DNA from: Candidatus Meridianibacter frigidus
GTDB lineage: Bacteria > Vulcanimicrobiota > Vulcanimicrobiia > Vulcanimicrobiales > Vulcanimicrobiaceae
DNA: 59,228 bases
Assembly (NCBI GenBank): GCA_003243975.1
Contig: QHBJ01000011.1
Coordinates: 1 to 59,228 of the forward strand
Reading direction: 5' to 3'
Every line of letters starts with the position of its first letter. The first letter of the stretch is position 1. Below are positions 8,724 through 18,402 of this stretch, in pieces. The translations under genes and the position numbers were made by a program. Under the pieces are notes generated by a model that saw only the letters and a program-made list of their open reading frames with translations, was not told the origin of the DNA and did not search any database.

Positions 8724-10675
8724 CAGCGCCGGGGTTCATGCGCAGGCGCTTTTCGCTGCGTTGGCCCTGGCCGAAGCGATCCTTCTGGGTTGTGTTTTTT
8801 TCACTTCTCGGGGTGCTCTCCTCGCTCGTGCCTCAAATTGGTGGCACTCCAAAGCCGACGGCGGTGTTATCGAGTCTCTTCTTCGCCGCAGCCGGTGCTC
8901 TTGCGGTTGCGATGTGGCCAATGTTGCAAGAGCTGTTATTGTGGTTCGCTTTGGCGATTTTCGGCGCTGCGGTTCTGTTGCGTGTCATCACTTCTGATGT
9001 GGCATCGGCAATTTCCGATGGTCTCATCACATTAGCGATCGTATACGTAGCCGCATATCTTTGCGCAGCGCCAATTCTAACCGTGCCGGCCCGGCTTGAG
9101 AAGTTGCGTGGTTGGTGGCCACGCCTCGTGCTAATTCCGGTGCGGCCTTCCCACGTAGTCGCTCTGTCCTTACCGCGGGCCGCCGTCGCCGCGGCCCTAA
9201 CGATCGGTATACTTTTTGTCATTCCGCGCGGCGCTGCGCAAACGTGGTCGCTCATGGGGGTCAGCACCGGTAGCCCCGTATGGAATGCGCACGTGATCGC
9301 TTCCAATCTGAGCGTAAGTGGACGAGCCCTGCTCGACCCGCTCATCGTCTCGTCTGCCGGAAATGCGTCGCCAGTATCGATTCCGGAGTCGCCCGTTTTG
9401 AATGCGCTAAAGTTTCTTCACCCGGGCGCACTCAACGGACCCTTCGTGGTAAACCTGCTCACGCTCATCGGGCTCTTCGGGTTGCTCGTCGCGGGCACGC
9501 GGTTCGTCGACAATTTCTGCAATAATTGCTATGCATCTGCCGCATCGCTGCTGCTCTTTGCCACGCTGCCGCTCGGGTACAACCTGCGCTTTGCGGCCCC
9601 GTTGGACCTGATCGTTCCCGTCGCGTTGTGCGCGTACGTTATCTGGCAACCCCGTCAACGAGCAGTCGCGGCAGCGGTCGCGTTGCTGGCGGGTTTCACG
9701 AATGTAGCGTCCGGTTACGAGCTTGCGATCATGCTGCTCGCACTACGCATTGCGGGATACGGGCCTGGCTTATTTACGTGGCTGCTGGCGGCTTTGGGAG
9801 CGCTCGGAAGCATAATTTTCGGCGCAGCGATACAGGGAATTGCGCCAGCCGTTTCTCTTACACAAAGCTGGTGGTTTGCGGACGAACTCTCGCGCATCTT
9901 CTGGACCGAACACGTTGCCGTCGCTCCCGGCTGGGTCATTTTCGCCACGCTTCTTGGCGCTTTAGGAGTCAGGGAGATGATCGCGGAGCGCATGGTGCGA
10001 CCGTTGACCTTGGTAGGGGCCCTGGCCGGATTGGGAATTCTGTTCGCTGTTCCCACCCACTTGGGTGGGGTCCCGATCGTCTCCCCGGCTAGAATACTTC
10101 AGGTGCTGCCGCTGGGATGGCCATCGGCACGCATGCTCGAGTTAGCGCTGTTTGCCTCAACAATTCCAATCGCGTTCGGTTTTCGAACGCTTGTCGACTT
10201 CATCGCCTCCAGGAAACCTGAATTGCTTCGGATCACCCCGTGGCTCGCAGTGTTGTGGATAGCGTGGCTGATAAACCCGAAAGCCGTTTCCATCACCATT
10301 CCTATCGAACCGCCGAATACCACGATGGCCGAGTTCCCTATCGCCGAAGGTGGATCTCCCATCGGAATCGGCTATGCGGATGAATTGCTGGCGCGGGGCT
10401 TGCGAATCGTCCAGCCCCTCGTTTTTGTTGACGGCAGCCCTCTCTCCGCGGGCGACCTGGCTGGAACCGGCGCTACGGACGACAATATGCGAAAGCTCGG
10501 CGTCGGCATCGCCGTCGTGCGCAAGGACCTCTACGCTAGCCCGCGTCTGCGCACGGTTGAGCCACAAATTTACGATTCCAAAGCATTTGAAATCCCGCGG
10601 CTTGCTCGCAACACGAACTACAAATTGGCTCAGTTTGCGGGCGATGCCGACGTTTATCATTTGAACTCACGGTAG
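8711..10675 (+). CDS. Polytopic membrane protein of unknown function
   Basis: A protein of 654 residues from ATG 8711 (ATG 8738 is an alternative), overlapping the preceding giant gene and ending on the G of the next GTG. It has a basic N-terminus (MRRRFSLRWPWPKR) and roughly twelve hydrophobic segments, with a loop after residue 160 and a soluble tail of about 100 residues. The multi-pass layout and the location suggest a GT-C transferase, flippase or polymerase, but the HD motif of the neighbouring family is absent. No specific family was recognised. Confidence 0.6.
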   Translation: MAPIAAPGFMRRRFSLRWPWPKRSFWVVFFSLLGVLSSLVPQIGGTPKPTAVLSSLFFAAAGALAVAMWPMLQELLLWFALAIFGAAVLLRVITSDVASAISDGLITLAIVYVAAYLCAAPILTVPARLEKLRGWWPRLVLIPVRPSHVVALSLPRAAVAAALTIGILFVIPRGAAQTWSLMGVSTGSPVWNAHVIASNLSVSGRALLDPLIVSSAGNASPVSIPESPVLNALKFLHPGALNGPFVVNLLTLIGLFGLLVAGTRFVDNFCNNCYASAASLLLFATLPLGYNLRFAAPLDLIVPVALCAYVIWQPRQRAVAAAVALLAGFTNVASGYELAIMLLALRIAGYGPGLFTWLLAALGALGSIIFGAAIQGIAPAVSLTQSWWFADELSRIFWTEHVAVAPGWVIFATLLGALGVREMIAERMVRPLTLVGALAGLGILFAVPTHLGGVPIVSPARILQVLPLGWPSARMLELALFASTIPIAFGFRTLVDFIASRKPELLRITPWLAVLWIAWLINPKAVSITIPIEPPNTTMAEFPIAEGGSPIGIGYADELLARGLRIVQPLVFVDGSPLSAGDLAGTGATDDNMRKLGVGIAVVRKDLYASPRLRTVEPQIYDSKAFEIPRLARNTNYKLAQFAGDADVYHLNSR

Positions 10676-11631
10676 TGCTGCGCGTCGGGTTGGTCGGTTA
10701 CGGCTACTGGGGGCCGAATTATGCGCGCCTGCTGCGCGAGAGCGGCCGCGCGACGTTATCGTGGTGTTGCGATCTGTCGGAATCGGCCCGAGCTGCAGCC
10801 AAGCAGCACGATCCGGCCGTCAAAACAACTTCAAATCTGGATGAACTCTTGGAGGCCAACGACTGCGACGCCATCATCGTTGTCGTGCCGACCGTGCATC
10901 ATTATGCGGTCACCAAGCATATTATCGAAGCCGGCAAACATGTGCTGGTCGAAAAGCCCCTTACCGCGACGAGCGAAGAGGCGCGAGACCTGTTAGCCTT
11001 GCCGCACGACGATGGAACCATCCGAATGGTGGGGCATGTCTACCTTTACAACCCGGCGGTTCGGTACATTCGAGAAGCGGTAGCTAGGGGCACGCTTGGC
11101 GCGCTGCGTTACCTCGGCGCATCTCGCATCGGTTTCAGCCCCAAGCGCGACGACGTCGATGCACTGTGGGATCTCTCTCCGCACGACATCTCGATGGTTT
11201 TGCATCTGCTTGGGAAGATGCCGGCCAGCGTGTCGGCCTTCTCGCACGCATATTTGCGGCAAGACCGTGCCGACGTGGTGCTGAGCACGATGCTCTTTCC
11301 CGGCGGGCAGATTGCGGATATGCAGGCCAGTTGGGATACACCGTTCAAGCAACGGCGTTTAACCGTGGTAGGGGAAAAACAGTCGCTGATCTTCGACGAC
11401 GTGGCCGCAGAGAAACTCTCTCTGTACGAAAGCACCGCTGCCGGAGCGCCCGCGCAAACGGTGCCCATCCCGGCCGCCGAGCCGCTGGGCAGCCAGCTCG
11501 ATCACTTCCTGGATTGCATCGAGAATGGAGCGGCGCCGCTGACACCGTTTCGCGATGGCTTGGATGTCGTAACCGTGCTGGAAGCTCTTTCGCATTCCGC
11601 GGCGACGCGTTCAACCGTTACCCTGGCATAA
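10675..11631 (+). CDS. Gfo/Idh/MocA-family NAD-dependent sugar dehydrogenase
   Basis: A protein of 318 residues from GTG 10675. The Rossmann motif GLVGYGYWGPNYAR opens the protein, EKPL follows near residue 95, and DLSPHDISM holds the usual catalytic His region. The GYWGPN start is typical of the branch that oxidises C3 of UDP-N-acetyl sugars (WlbA/WbpB/GnnA type), which prepares the sugar for amination by a DegT-type aminotransferase. One such aminotransferase lies at 25839-26996. The gene abuts its neighbours on both sides in a rightward operon. The exact substrate is inferred. Confidence 0.82.
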   Translation: MLRVGLVGYGYWGPNYARLLRESGRATLSWCCDLSESARAAAKQHDPAVKTTSNLDELLEANDCDAIIVVVPTVHHYAVTKHIIEAGKHVLVEKPLTATSEEARDLLALPHDDGTIRMVGHVYLYNPAVRYIREAVARGTLGALRYLGASRIGFSPKRDDVDALWDLSPHDISMVLHLLGKMPASVSAFSHAYLRQDRADVVLSTMLFPGGQIADMQASWDTPFKQRRLTVVGEKQSLIFDDVAAEKLSLYESTAAGAPAQTVPIPAAEPLGSQLDHFLDCIENGAAPLTPFRDGLDVVTVLEALSHSAATRSTVTLA

Positions 11632-12513
11632 ATGCGCGAGTACGGCTTTGTGCGGGTTGGTTGCGACTTCTGCGGTTCGAACGAGCATCGCGTTGTCGCG
11701 CGCAAGCGCGGTGCGCTCATCACCTCCGAGTTCACTATCGTGCGGTGCGCCAAATGCGGCTTTATCTTTGTCAATCCTCGTCTGTCGGATGCCGAGATCG
11801 CCCGGCTCTACGACGACGAATACTACGCCGGCCGGGGCTTCGATCGCACGGTTGCGTACGACACCCAAGACAAGGATGAAACCAAACGCGCCGACATCGC
11901 TGCGATGCTGAGCGAAGCGGCGGGATCGCTGCGGGCAAAGCGCTGTCTGGACGTTGGATGCGGCAACGGATACCTGGTCTCCGAACTGCGCAAGCATGAA
12001 GCCGACGCATGGGGGCAAGACAGTTCGCCCTCGGCGTTGTCGATATGCCGCACCCGCAACGTTCCGGTCCTTCCGTATGATCTCTTCGATGCGCGCTTGG
12101 ATGGGGAGCGGTTTGAGATCGTCACCGCAATCGAAGTGATCGAACACGTCATCAGCCCGACGCGCTTTCTTGCCCGGTTACGCGAACTGCTCGCGCCGAA
12201 CGGCGTTCTGTTCATCGGGACCGGTAGTTGGGAACTCGTGAGCCGGCAGCCCGGCGCGCCCTACATCATGCCGGAGGGTCATATCTGCTACTTCACGCCG
12301 ACGACGCTGGCAAGATTCTTCGAAAAAGTTGGGCTTACGGTGGATTGGAAAACGCTCAACCGAACGTGGATCGGATGGCGCGTAACTCCCGGACCACCGC
12401 ATTCGCGACTACGGGCCAATGTCGTGCGAGCAATGGCCAGGGTGGCGCGCAGCACGATGCCGCGGGTGGGGCCCTTTCCGCTGGCGCGTTTATCCGGGCT
12501 GCCGCCGCAATAG
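11632..12513 (+). CDS. Zinc-ribbon SAM methyltransferase
   Basis: A protein of 293 residues whose ATG directly follows the preceding stop. The N-terminus has two CxxC pairs (CDFCGS and CAKCGF), a likely zinc ribbon found in many sugar C- and O-methyltransferases. A class I SAM fold follows with CLDVGCGNGYL near residue 105, AIEVIEHV near 167 and the Methyltransf_23 pattern. GHICYFTPTTLARFF is also typical of the family. It probably methylates a nucleotide-activated or lipid-linked sugar. Its 3' end overlaps the convergent GT2 gene by 24 bases. Confidence 0.8.
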   Translation: MREYGFVRVGCDFCGSNEHRVVARKRGALITSEFTIVRCAKCGFIFVNPRLSDAEIARLYDDEYYAGRGFDRTVAYDTQDKDETKRADIAAMLSEAAGSLRAKRCLDVGCGNGYLVSELRKHEADAWGQDSSPSALSICRTRNVPVLPYDLFDARLDGERFEIVTAIEVIEHVISPTRFLARLRELLAPNGVLFIGTGSWELVSRQPGAPYIMPEGHICYFTPTTLARFFEKVGLTVDWKTLNRTWIGWRVTPGPPHSRLRANVVRAMARVARSTMPRVGPFPLARLSGLPPQ

Positions 12514-13317
12514 GGCGGCGACCATCCCGCATGCGCCGGCGCTATACTTCAGGAGCTGCAGCCAAAGAAACGACAATCCGAGCCACGGATGGCGAACGAA
12601 CTCCCGCCAGTTTCTGAAGAACGCCGCGCGCACCGGGCTGACCTGCGCGAATCCGCGGCGGCCGTTCTTGCTCAAAAAGCGGCTGAAGGTCGTGCCGTAG
12701 TAGTAAGACTTCTTCACGAAGTCGCCGATGGACGTCGGCTCGCCCAAATGGACTTCCACCGGATCGATCACCGCGATCTTGAATCCGCGCGCCAGCAGCC
12801 GGTTATGGATGTCGTAATCTTCGCCCGCGACGAGCTCTTCGTCAAATCCACCGACGGCATCGAAGGCGGTGCGCGTAAAGAAGCGCGCCCCCACGATCAG
12901 TTGGTCGTGCTTGTACATCAAGCGCTCGAACCGGCGCACGCGGCCCAGAAAACTCACGTCGCCCGAGGATTCATTGTGCACGGAGACTGCGTCGGCACCC
13001 TTTTGGCAGGCAACGACCGCCGTTGCGATCACGTCCGGTTCCACGATGAAGTCCGCATCCACGCGATACAGATACGAACCGCCGGCGCGACGCGCACCCT
13101 CGTTGAGCTGCGCGCACCGCTCGGGGCCGCATTCGAAAACTTCGTCGGCCAGTCTTGAAGCAAGCGCCAGCGTTTCATCCGAAGATCCGTTATCGATCAC
13201 GAAGATCTCAACGTCCGGATACGTTTGCTCTCGCAAACTCTGGATACAGGCGGCCAAGTGCTCGGCACTGTTCCGGGTTGGAATTAAGACGCTGACTCGC
13301 TCCGGCAGCGCCGCCAT
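12490..13317 (-). CDS. GT2 family glycosyltransferase
   Basis: A protein of 275 residues from ATG 13317, two bases after the stop of the upstream GT9 gene. It begins with the GT-A signature VSVLIPTRNS and IDNGSSDET; YRVDADFIV is the DxD-type metal site, and GGFDEELVAGEDYD is the acceptor-side ED motif. The C-terminus has one or two hydrophobic segments (LGLSFLWLQLLKYSAGACGM), so the enzyme is probably tethered to the inner membrane. It likely extends a lipid-linked oligosaccharide. An upstream extension of the frame would overlap the GT9 gene by 80 bases and is less likely. Confidence 0.85.
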   Translation of the reverse strand: MAALPERVSVLIPTRNSAEHLAACIQSLREQTYPDVEIFVIDNGSSDETLALASRLADEVFECGPERCAQLNEGARRAGGSYLYRVDADFIVEPDVIATAVVACQKGADAVSVHNESSGDVSFLGRVRRFERLMYKHDQLIVGARFFTRTAFDAVGGFDEELVAGEDYDIHNRLLARGFKIAVIDPVEVHLGEPTSIGDFVKKSYYYGTTFSRFLSKNGRRGFAQVSPVRAAFFRNWREFVRHPWLGLSFLWLQLLKYSAGACGMVAALLRRQPG

Positions 13318-13319
13318 CC

Positions 13320-14339
13320 TCAAAACCGTCCCGCCGCGACGGGCGCTAGCATGTCCAGGGCATCCAGAACGTGGTGCACACCCAAATCTTCGCGCAAGCA
13401 CCGCACGCCGATATTGAGTTTACAGGTAAAGCGCTTGTCCCCAAAACGAAAGCACGGCGGACAGAGCGATGGATGAACGACCCGAACGTTCTGGCCCCAG
13501 GGAGCGCAGAGCTTGGGATCCGTGATGCCGAAAAGTGCAGCCACTGGAACGCGCATCGCGGCCGCCAAGTGCGCAATTCCATTGTCGGCGGCGACGACGG
13601 CGCGCATCGTAGACATATCGGAGGCCACCTTTGCCAACCGACCTTCAATCAAGGGCGCCTGCGGATCGACTGCATCTCTCACCGCGACCGTCTCCTCGCG
13701 TTCGTTCGGGCCGGTGATGAATGCGAGTTCGTGGCCTTGCGCGCGCAAAGCATTGCCAAGCTCAACGTAGCGCTGAGCGGGCCAGCGTTTGAGTTCGTTT
13801 CCTTTATAGATCATCGAACCGACGTGTAATCCGATGCGCCCTCCACGCGCATTTGAAAACCACTCCAGTGGAGCGGCGCAGGCCGGAACGACGTCGGTTT
13901 TGATGCCGATTTCGCTCAACAGCGCAATGTTGTTCAGCACGTTATGCTCTGTGCGAACCGCGATACGCCGGTTTTCCAAGAACCCGAGCGTCTTGTACAG
14001 GGGCTGGTACGCGTGCGCGATACGCTTGCGCGCACCCACTAAGGCGGAAAAAACGTGATATTCGGGGCGCACCGCCGGATATGGGAGAAACGAGATATCA
14101 AAACGCTCGCGCCGCAAAGACTGCAGCGCCTGCATCGAATGAAACGCACCGCTTTCCCAATATGGAACGTAGTGCGCGCGATCGATTTCCTGGAGAGCCT
14201 CCAGTAGCTCAAAGGAGTTGCGCTGCGTTGCGACCGCAGCAAGGTGCCAATCGGGATGCGCTTGTCGCAGGGTGCGAATCGCCGGCGTTGCCATGAGCGT
14301 GTCACCCAATCCTTGCAGACAAAGCCAAACGACCCTCAT
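13320..14339 (-). CDS. GT9 (ADP-heptose:LPS heptosyltransferase-like) glycosyltransferase
   Basis: A protein of 339 residues. The N-terminal pattern LCLQGLGDTLMATPAIRTL and the nucleotide-site segment DNGIAHLAAAMRVPVAALFG followed by DPKLCAPWG are hallmarks of GT9 heptosyltransferases. A Cys cluster near the end (LCPPCFRFGDKRFTC and GVRCL) is seen in many family members. Known members add heptose or related sugars to a lipopolysaccharide core, which supports a diderm envelope. It is the second gene of a leftward run 15606 to 12490. The sugar donor is not known. Confidence 0.85.
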   Translation of the reverse strand: MRVVWLCLQGLGDTLMATPAIRTLRQAHPDWHLAAVATQRNSFELLEALQEIDRAHYVPYWESGAFHSMQALQSLRRERFDISFLPYPAVRPEYHVFSALVGARKRIAHAYQPLYKTLGFLENRRIAVRTEHNVLNNIALLSEIGIKTDVVPACAAPLEWFSNARGGRIGLHVGSMIYKGNELKRWPAQRYVELGNALRAQGHELAFITGPNEREETVAVRDAVDPQAPLIEGRLAKVASDMSTMRAVVAADNGIAHLAAAMRVPVAALFGITDPKLCAPWGQNVRVVHPSLCPPCFRFGDKRFTCKLNIGVRCLREDLGVHHVLDALDMLAPVAAGRF

Positions 14340-14349
14340 GGTGGCCCTA

Positions 14350-15606
14350 CTACTGCGATGTCGAAAGCATCGTACTGGGGGCGGCCACTGGCCGCTCGCA
14401 GCCGGCGGCCTGCGCGATGATCGTAACGAGCTTCAGCGCGTTGGAGATACCAAAGTGGCGCAGCGCAAATGCGCGCACTTCGGGCCGAACGGCGGCCAGT
14501 TCCGCGCGCCGCCGCACGGTCTCCGCGATGGCGCGGCGAATGCCTTGGCGCGTCGGAGGATACAGCCGCGCCAAACGTGGTGCGCCGATCATCGTGCCGT
14601 CAACTCTTTCACCAGCGTAGAGGGCGTTCATGGTTTCATCCGAGGTTACCACCGGCATTCCGGACGACATCGCCTCCATAACGACCAAGCCGGGATAATC
14701 CACGTCCACGCTGCCCCAGAACTGCACGTCGCAGGCGTTATGGAGTTCGACCAAGTCATCGCGCCCGCGCGTGCCGAGCAGACGAATAGCAGGATTGTTA
14801 TCTGCGATCGAACGTACGTCCGGCTCCACGACGCCTTCCCCCGCAAAGAGAAAGAGCATCTCCGGCGTCTCCAGATCCCGCAATGCGTCGACGATACGGT
14901 CGACGTGCTTGGTCGGGCACAACCGGCCGCCAAATAAAAATGCCGTTGCGCCAGCCGGTATGTTCCACTTGGCGCGGAGTTCCTCACGGTTGGGCAGCGG
15001 GCGAAAGTACGCTTGATCGACCCAGTTCGTGACAGCGAAGCACCGGGAGGCCGGCATGCCAATGGCCGTGGCATCCGTTCCGAGCATCTTGCAGTTGCCG
15101 ATCAGCGCGTCGGCTTGGCGGTAGAATGCCGCGGCAAGCATTCGCACCGGCGCAGGCGCGCTGCGAAAGTGGTACGTGTACTGGAAGTGCATCACCAGCG
15201 GCAGATGCGTCAGCCATTTGACAGCGATCCCGGAGACACCGGCGATCGGGCCGCCGATGACGTAGATCGCGTCGTAGCGATGCGAGCGTGCGAGCCGCAG
15301 TGCGGTTCGCACGATGAAGCATGCCATGCCAACGGTTAGAACGGCGTTCGCCAGCGGGTTCTTGCCCTCGCGGAAGGTCCACAGGAGATCGTGCAGCCGC
15401 CGCGCCCGGTAGTAGTGCATGCGCACATTCGACGTATCGGCGAACGGTCGATCGGGCGGTTCCAGCGCGACGATGTCGAGCTGTAGGTTTTCCATCTGAT
15501 TCGCCAACCGCATGAATGCAGAAACAAACGTGTCGGTTCCACCGCCTTTATCGACGGGAAGCACGGCCTGCGTCAACATTTGACGCGTCAGAACAAGAAG
15601 GCGCAT
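14350..15606 (-). CDS. GT4 family glycosyltransferase
   Basis: A protein of 418 residues from ATG 15606. It has a GT-B fold: an N-terminal acceptor domain with a Gly-rich loop (VDKGGGTDTFV) and a C-terminal donor domain with FLFGGRLCPTKHVD near residue 230 and the E-x7-E-like segment PGLVVMEAMSSGMPVV near residue 320. These are the standard marks of GT4 retaining transferases using nucleotide sugars. It lies ten bases after a GT-C-like membrane gene and eleven bases before GT9, so it belongs to the same leftward operon. Confidence 0.87.
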   Translation of the reverse strand: MRLLVLTRQMLTQAVLPVDKGGGTDTFVSAFMRLANQMENLQLDIVALEPPDRPFADTSNVRMHYYRARRLHDLLWTFREGKNPLANAVLTVGMACFIVRTALRLARSHRYDAIYVIGGPIAGVSGIAVKWLTHLPLVMHFQYTYHFRSAPAPVRMLAAAFYRQADALIGNCKMLGTDATAIGMPASRCFAVTNWVDQAYFRPLPNREELRAKWNIPAGATAFLFGGRLCPTKHVDRIVDALRDLETPEMLFLFAGEGVVEPDVRSIADNNPAIRLLGTRGRDDLVELHNACDVQFWGSVDVDYPGLVVMEAMSSGMPVVTSDETMNALYAGERVDGTMIGAPRLARLYPPTRQGIRRAIAETVRRRAELAAVRPEVRAFALRHFGISNALKLVTIIAQAAGCERPVAAPSTMLSTSQ

Positions 15607-15616
15607 CGATCTTGCT

Positions 15617-17866
15617 TTAGGGTTTTTGGGCCGCCACGCCTCCTCGGGGCAGCGATGCAACAATCAATACCAGCAATGCAAGCGCTGCCAACGCGAGCAC
15701 CCCTTGCAACGGCCGCCGAGGCGTGAACTCCAGCGCGAACCGGTGGTTTCCGCGTGGCACGGTCCAGCTGTTGCTAAAGTCGTTCGCAATGCTGGAACTG
15801 GATATGCGTCCGTCCACCGTAAGATTCCAGCGCGGGTCGAATGTCGTGCGGAAGAGTAACCGCGAATCGGTCGGAGTTTCGTACTTCCCGCTGATATGAT
15901 CGGGTGCCCATTCTTCAACGCTCACCAGCCCGCGCACCGCAGAGGCGCGGTGCAATGCAATGTCGGGCCCCCGCGCCGCTCCCGCGCTTGCGACGAACAG
16001 TGCGTCTGAGCGTTCGCGCCGCAATTGTTGTTTCGGAATCCAAGAACATGGTCCGCTCGCGCTCGCGCGCTGCGCCAAGAGCCATGAATACGGCAATCGC
16101 AGCAACGAGCGTGCATCTCCGAGCACGGCGCCGTCTCCGCAGCTGCCGATCGGTGCGTACCGCCAGTAATAGGGAAACGCAGCTACCACGTCTCCGGAAA
16201 CCGGCGCATCGTGCACGAGCGATCGCGGCAACGCTACTCCAAGCGATGCTAGGTTGCCATCGCCTTGTTGAAATCCGAAAAGCCCGCAGTCACCATCTAT
16301 GGCGAACTGTCGGAAGTCCGGGCCTTGCGAGATCAGGTGCGACCTGGCGGAACTGCGCAGCGCAAGCGCCGGCATCGCACGCCCGGAAACGTGGGAAATG
16401 ACATTTGCGCGATCGACAATTTGCCGCACCCCAACGCTGCAGAGCTCCGCTTGCGCCGCCTCGGCGTTTCCTTGCATTTGATGGTACAGCGCGCTAGCAA
16501 AGAGGCCGTACGGTTCGTACTCGAAGAGCGGCTGCAGCGTTCCAAGCGGCGTAAAGGCAAGCGGATCGGCGCCACTTGTGTCTTCGTCGTGACGCGGGCC
16601 GATCGGCTGTGCCGCCGGCCACCAAACGACGCGGCCAGGACCCCTTGCCGGCGTTACAAGCTGCGTCAAGAATTGCGTGGATGCCGTTTTGACCAAGCGA
16701 GGGAAGCCCGCCCAGCCCGCCGCAAGCGTCGCGAGTAACAGGACGATCGCTCCGATGCTAACCGGACGCCACATCCGCGAGAACGCGACCCCCGCCAACA
16801 GGACGACCGCAAGGCAGTAGGGCGCGAGCGCGTCATACACTTCGCGGTACAGCGACATGTCACTAAAGCGCATGAACAGCATGCGAACCAGCGGCGCAGC
16901 CGGGCCTTTGAGACCGGTACACGCCAGCCATGAAAGCACTCCAATCAAAACGAGCGCAACGGCGACGTTTCGGCGGCGCAGCATCACGGCGCCCGCCACC
17001 GCCGCGATCGGAAGTACGAGAAGAACGTGCGCCCATAACGCCTGACTCGGGATGAGGTTCTCAGCGTAGAACGTGAAGTAGCCGCGCCCTTCGAGCGCGG
17101 CGAGCGGCCCGATACTTTGAATTTGCTCCCAGGAGAGTACGGCGCGCTGCATGGCAAGCGTCGCGCTGCCTGCGCCGGCGATGAATAAAGGTCCGGCGAA
17201 CGCCGGAAGACTAGCCACGACGATCGAGGCAGCAACGGCCGCAGCATAGCGTACCGGCACGACGGCCGCAGCGCTAAGCGCAATCAGCAAGAGTGCATCG
17301 AATCCGATGAACTGCAGTTGCACCAGCGTGAACGCGCCCGCCAGCGCGGCGCGAGCCACCCACCTCCACGGGTGTGCGAAAGTTTGAATCGAAAAGAGCG
17401 AAGCCGCGAATGCGGCAAACGCAGCGTATGCCTCAACGTAGGCGACGTGGCCTGCGACCATTTTCGTCAGCACGAGCGGTGCGGCCATATACACCGTTCC
17501 CATGGCCAGTGCGATCCATCGTGGGGTTGCGAAAAACGTGCGCAGCGCATGCGCAACCGAGAGAATGCCGACCGTCCAAGCAACAAGCAAACTCCCGATC
17601 AGAAGGCCCTTCGCAGGAACAAGCGGAGCGAGCAACCACAGCAACGCGAAATGCGGCAGCGCGGACGGAAAGATGTTCGGGCCTCCCAGCCCGTCGGAAC
17701 TCCACGAAGTCCAGGCGCGTTGCACATAGAACCGCATGCTCTGAGCATCCGGCGGCCAACTCCAATCGTGGCGATAGGCGGGCAAGCCGGGGTGCGCTAT
17801 TAGCGGAATCGCGAAGGCCAAAGCGATCGCCCCCGCTATGGCGAAGTCGCGCCTCTCTAGGGTCAT
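15617..17866 (-). CDS. GT-C-like polytopic membrane glycosyltransferase (RHDW family)
   Basis: A protein of 749 residues from ATG 17866; a GTG at 17899 would add 11 residues. After the first helix comes PAYRHDW (Asp34) in the first external loop, then LGGPNIFPSALPHF and about eleven more helices up to residue 400. An extracytoplasmic C-terminal region follows, with FDPRWNLTVDG and FSNSWTVP, and a last helix near 725-740. The layout matches the genes at 36658 and 39132. YfhO and other GT-C proteins show a similar plan with a catalytic Asp in loop 1. Transfer from a polyprenyl-phosphate sugar is inferred. It heads the leftward GT operon and is divergent from 17920. Confidence 0.65.
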   Translation of the reverse strand: MTLERRDFAIAGAIALAFAIPLIAHPGLPAYRHDWSWPPDAQSMRFYVQRAWTSWSSDGLGGPNIFPSALPHFALLWLLAPLVPAKGLLIGSLLVAWTVGILSVAHALRTFFATPRWIALAMGTVYMAAPLVLTKMVAGHVAYVEAYAAFAAFAASLFSIQTFAHPWRWVARAALAGAFTLVQLQFIGFDALLLIALSAAAVVPVRYAAAVAASIVVASLPAFAGPLFIAGAGSATLAMQRAVLSWEQIQSIGPLAALEGRGYFTFYAENLIPSQALWAHVLLVLPIAAVAGAVMLRRRNVAVALVLIGVLSWLACTGLKGPAAPLVRMLFMRFSDMSLYREVYDALAPYCLAVVLLAGVAFSRMWRPVSIGAIVLLLATLAAGWAGFPRLVKTASTQFLTQLVTPARGPGRVVWWPAAQPIGPRHDEDTSGADPLAFTPLGTLQPLFEYEPYGLFASALYHQMQGNAEAAQAELCSVGVRQIVDRANVISHVSGRAMPALALRSSARSHLISQGPDFRQFAIDGDCGLFGFQQGDGNLASLGVALPRSLVHDAPVSGDVVAAFPYYWRYAPIGSCGDGAVLGDARSLLRLPYSWLLAQRASASGPCSWIPKQQLRRERSDALFVASAGAARGPDIALHRASAVRGLVSVEEWAPDHISGKYETPTDSRLLFRTTFDPRWNLTVDGRISSSSIANDFSNSWTVPRGNHRFALEFTPRRPLQGVLALAALALLVLIVASLPRGGVAAQKP

Positions 17867-17919
17867 GCGCACCTGTTCGTGCGCGCTGCTGCCGCTCACT
17901 TTATCGAAGGAGTCTCGCT

Positions 17920-18399
17920 GTGTCTCTTCCTCGCTTTATCAAAACACTGATGATCTGCTGCTGCGTGCTTCTGCCGGTTGGCGGCGCTTTTGCTGCCGAC
18001 ATGCCCGAGGGCAGCGTTATTGTTACCAAGACGCACGGCGATGCGCTCGCGATCTGGGACGCAACACCGGTCCTCACGGGTCTGGTGAGTCGCAAAGCCG
18101 GCCACGACGACATTATGCGCGAACTTGAATCCGATGCCGCGACCATCATGGTGCAGAAGCTTCCGGTCTACAAAAAGACCGCACGCACGCTGACGCTCAT
18201 GGTTCTGTATGCGAAGACCGGCGCAATCAGCCCGACCTATAACGTCGCTACGTTCGAAGGCGTCGAAAAGCTGCTCACGCTCAGGGCATCCACGCGCACG
18301 CGCTTGGCAGGCGATCCGGCCAGAGACTTTCGTGCGGGCAAAACACCCGCGTCGGTTCAACTCCGCGTGATCGGAAAGCTGCCGCCGGAAATCCAGTAG
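17920..18399 (+). CDS. Exported protein of unrecognised family (WDAT/AKTGAIS/TFEGVE type), copy 2
   Basis: A protein of 159 residues from GTG 17920, with GAAGGAG eight bases upstream fixing the start. A signal peptide ends near GGAFAAD. The mature part carries IWDAT, YAKTGAIS and TFEGVEKLL in the same order as the protein at 2664-3152. A frame that is open upstream overlaps the divergent GT-C gene and is not used. It stands alone between a GT-C gene and two NHL-SGNH genes. The function is unknown; it is presumably periplasmic and tied to glycan export or modification. Confidence 0.75.
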   Translation: MSLPRFIKTLMICCCVLLPVGGAFAADMPEGSVIVTKTHGDALAIWDATPVLTGLVSRKAGHDDIMRELESDAATIMVQKLPVYKKTARTLTLMVLYAKTGAISPTYNVATFEGVEKLLTLRASTRTRLAGDPARDFRAGKTPASVQLRVIGKLPPEIQ

Positions 18400-18402
18400 C
18401 CG

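Noticed and set aside
17374-17919. Upstream extension of the exported protein at 17920
   Set aside because: It is antisense to the GT-C gene; a good ribosome site and signal peptide support GTG 17920.
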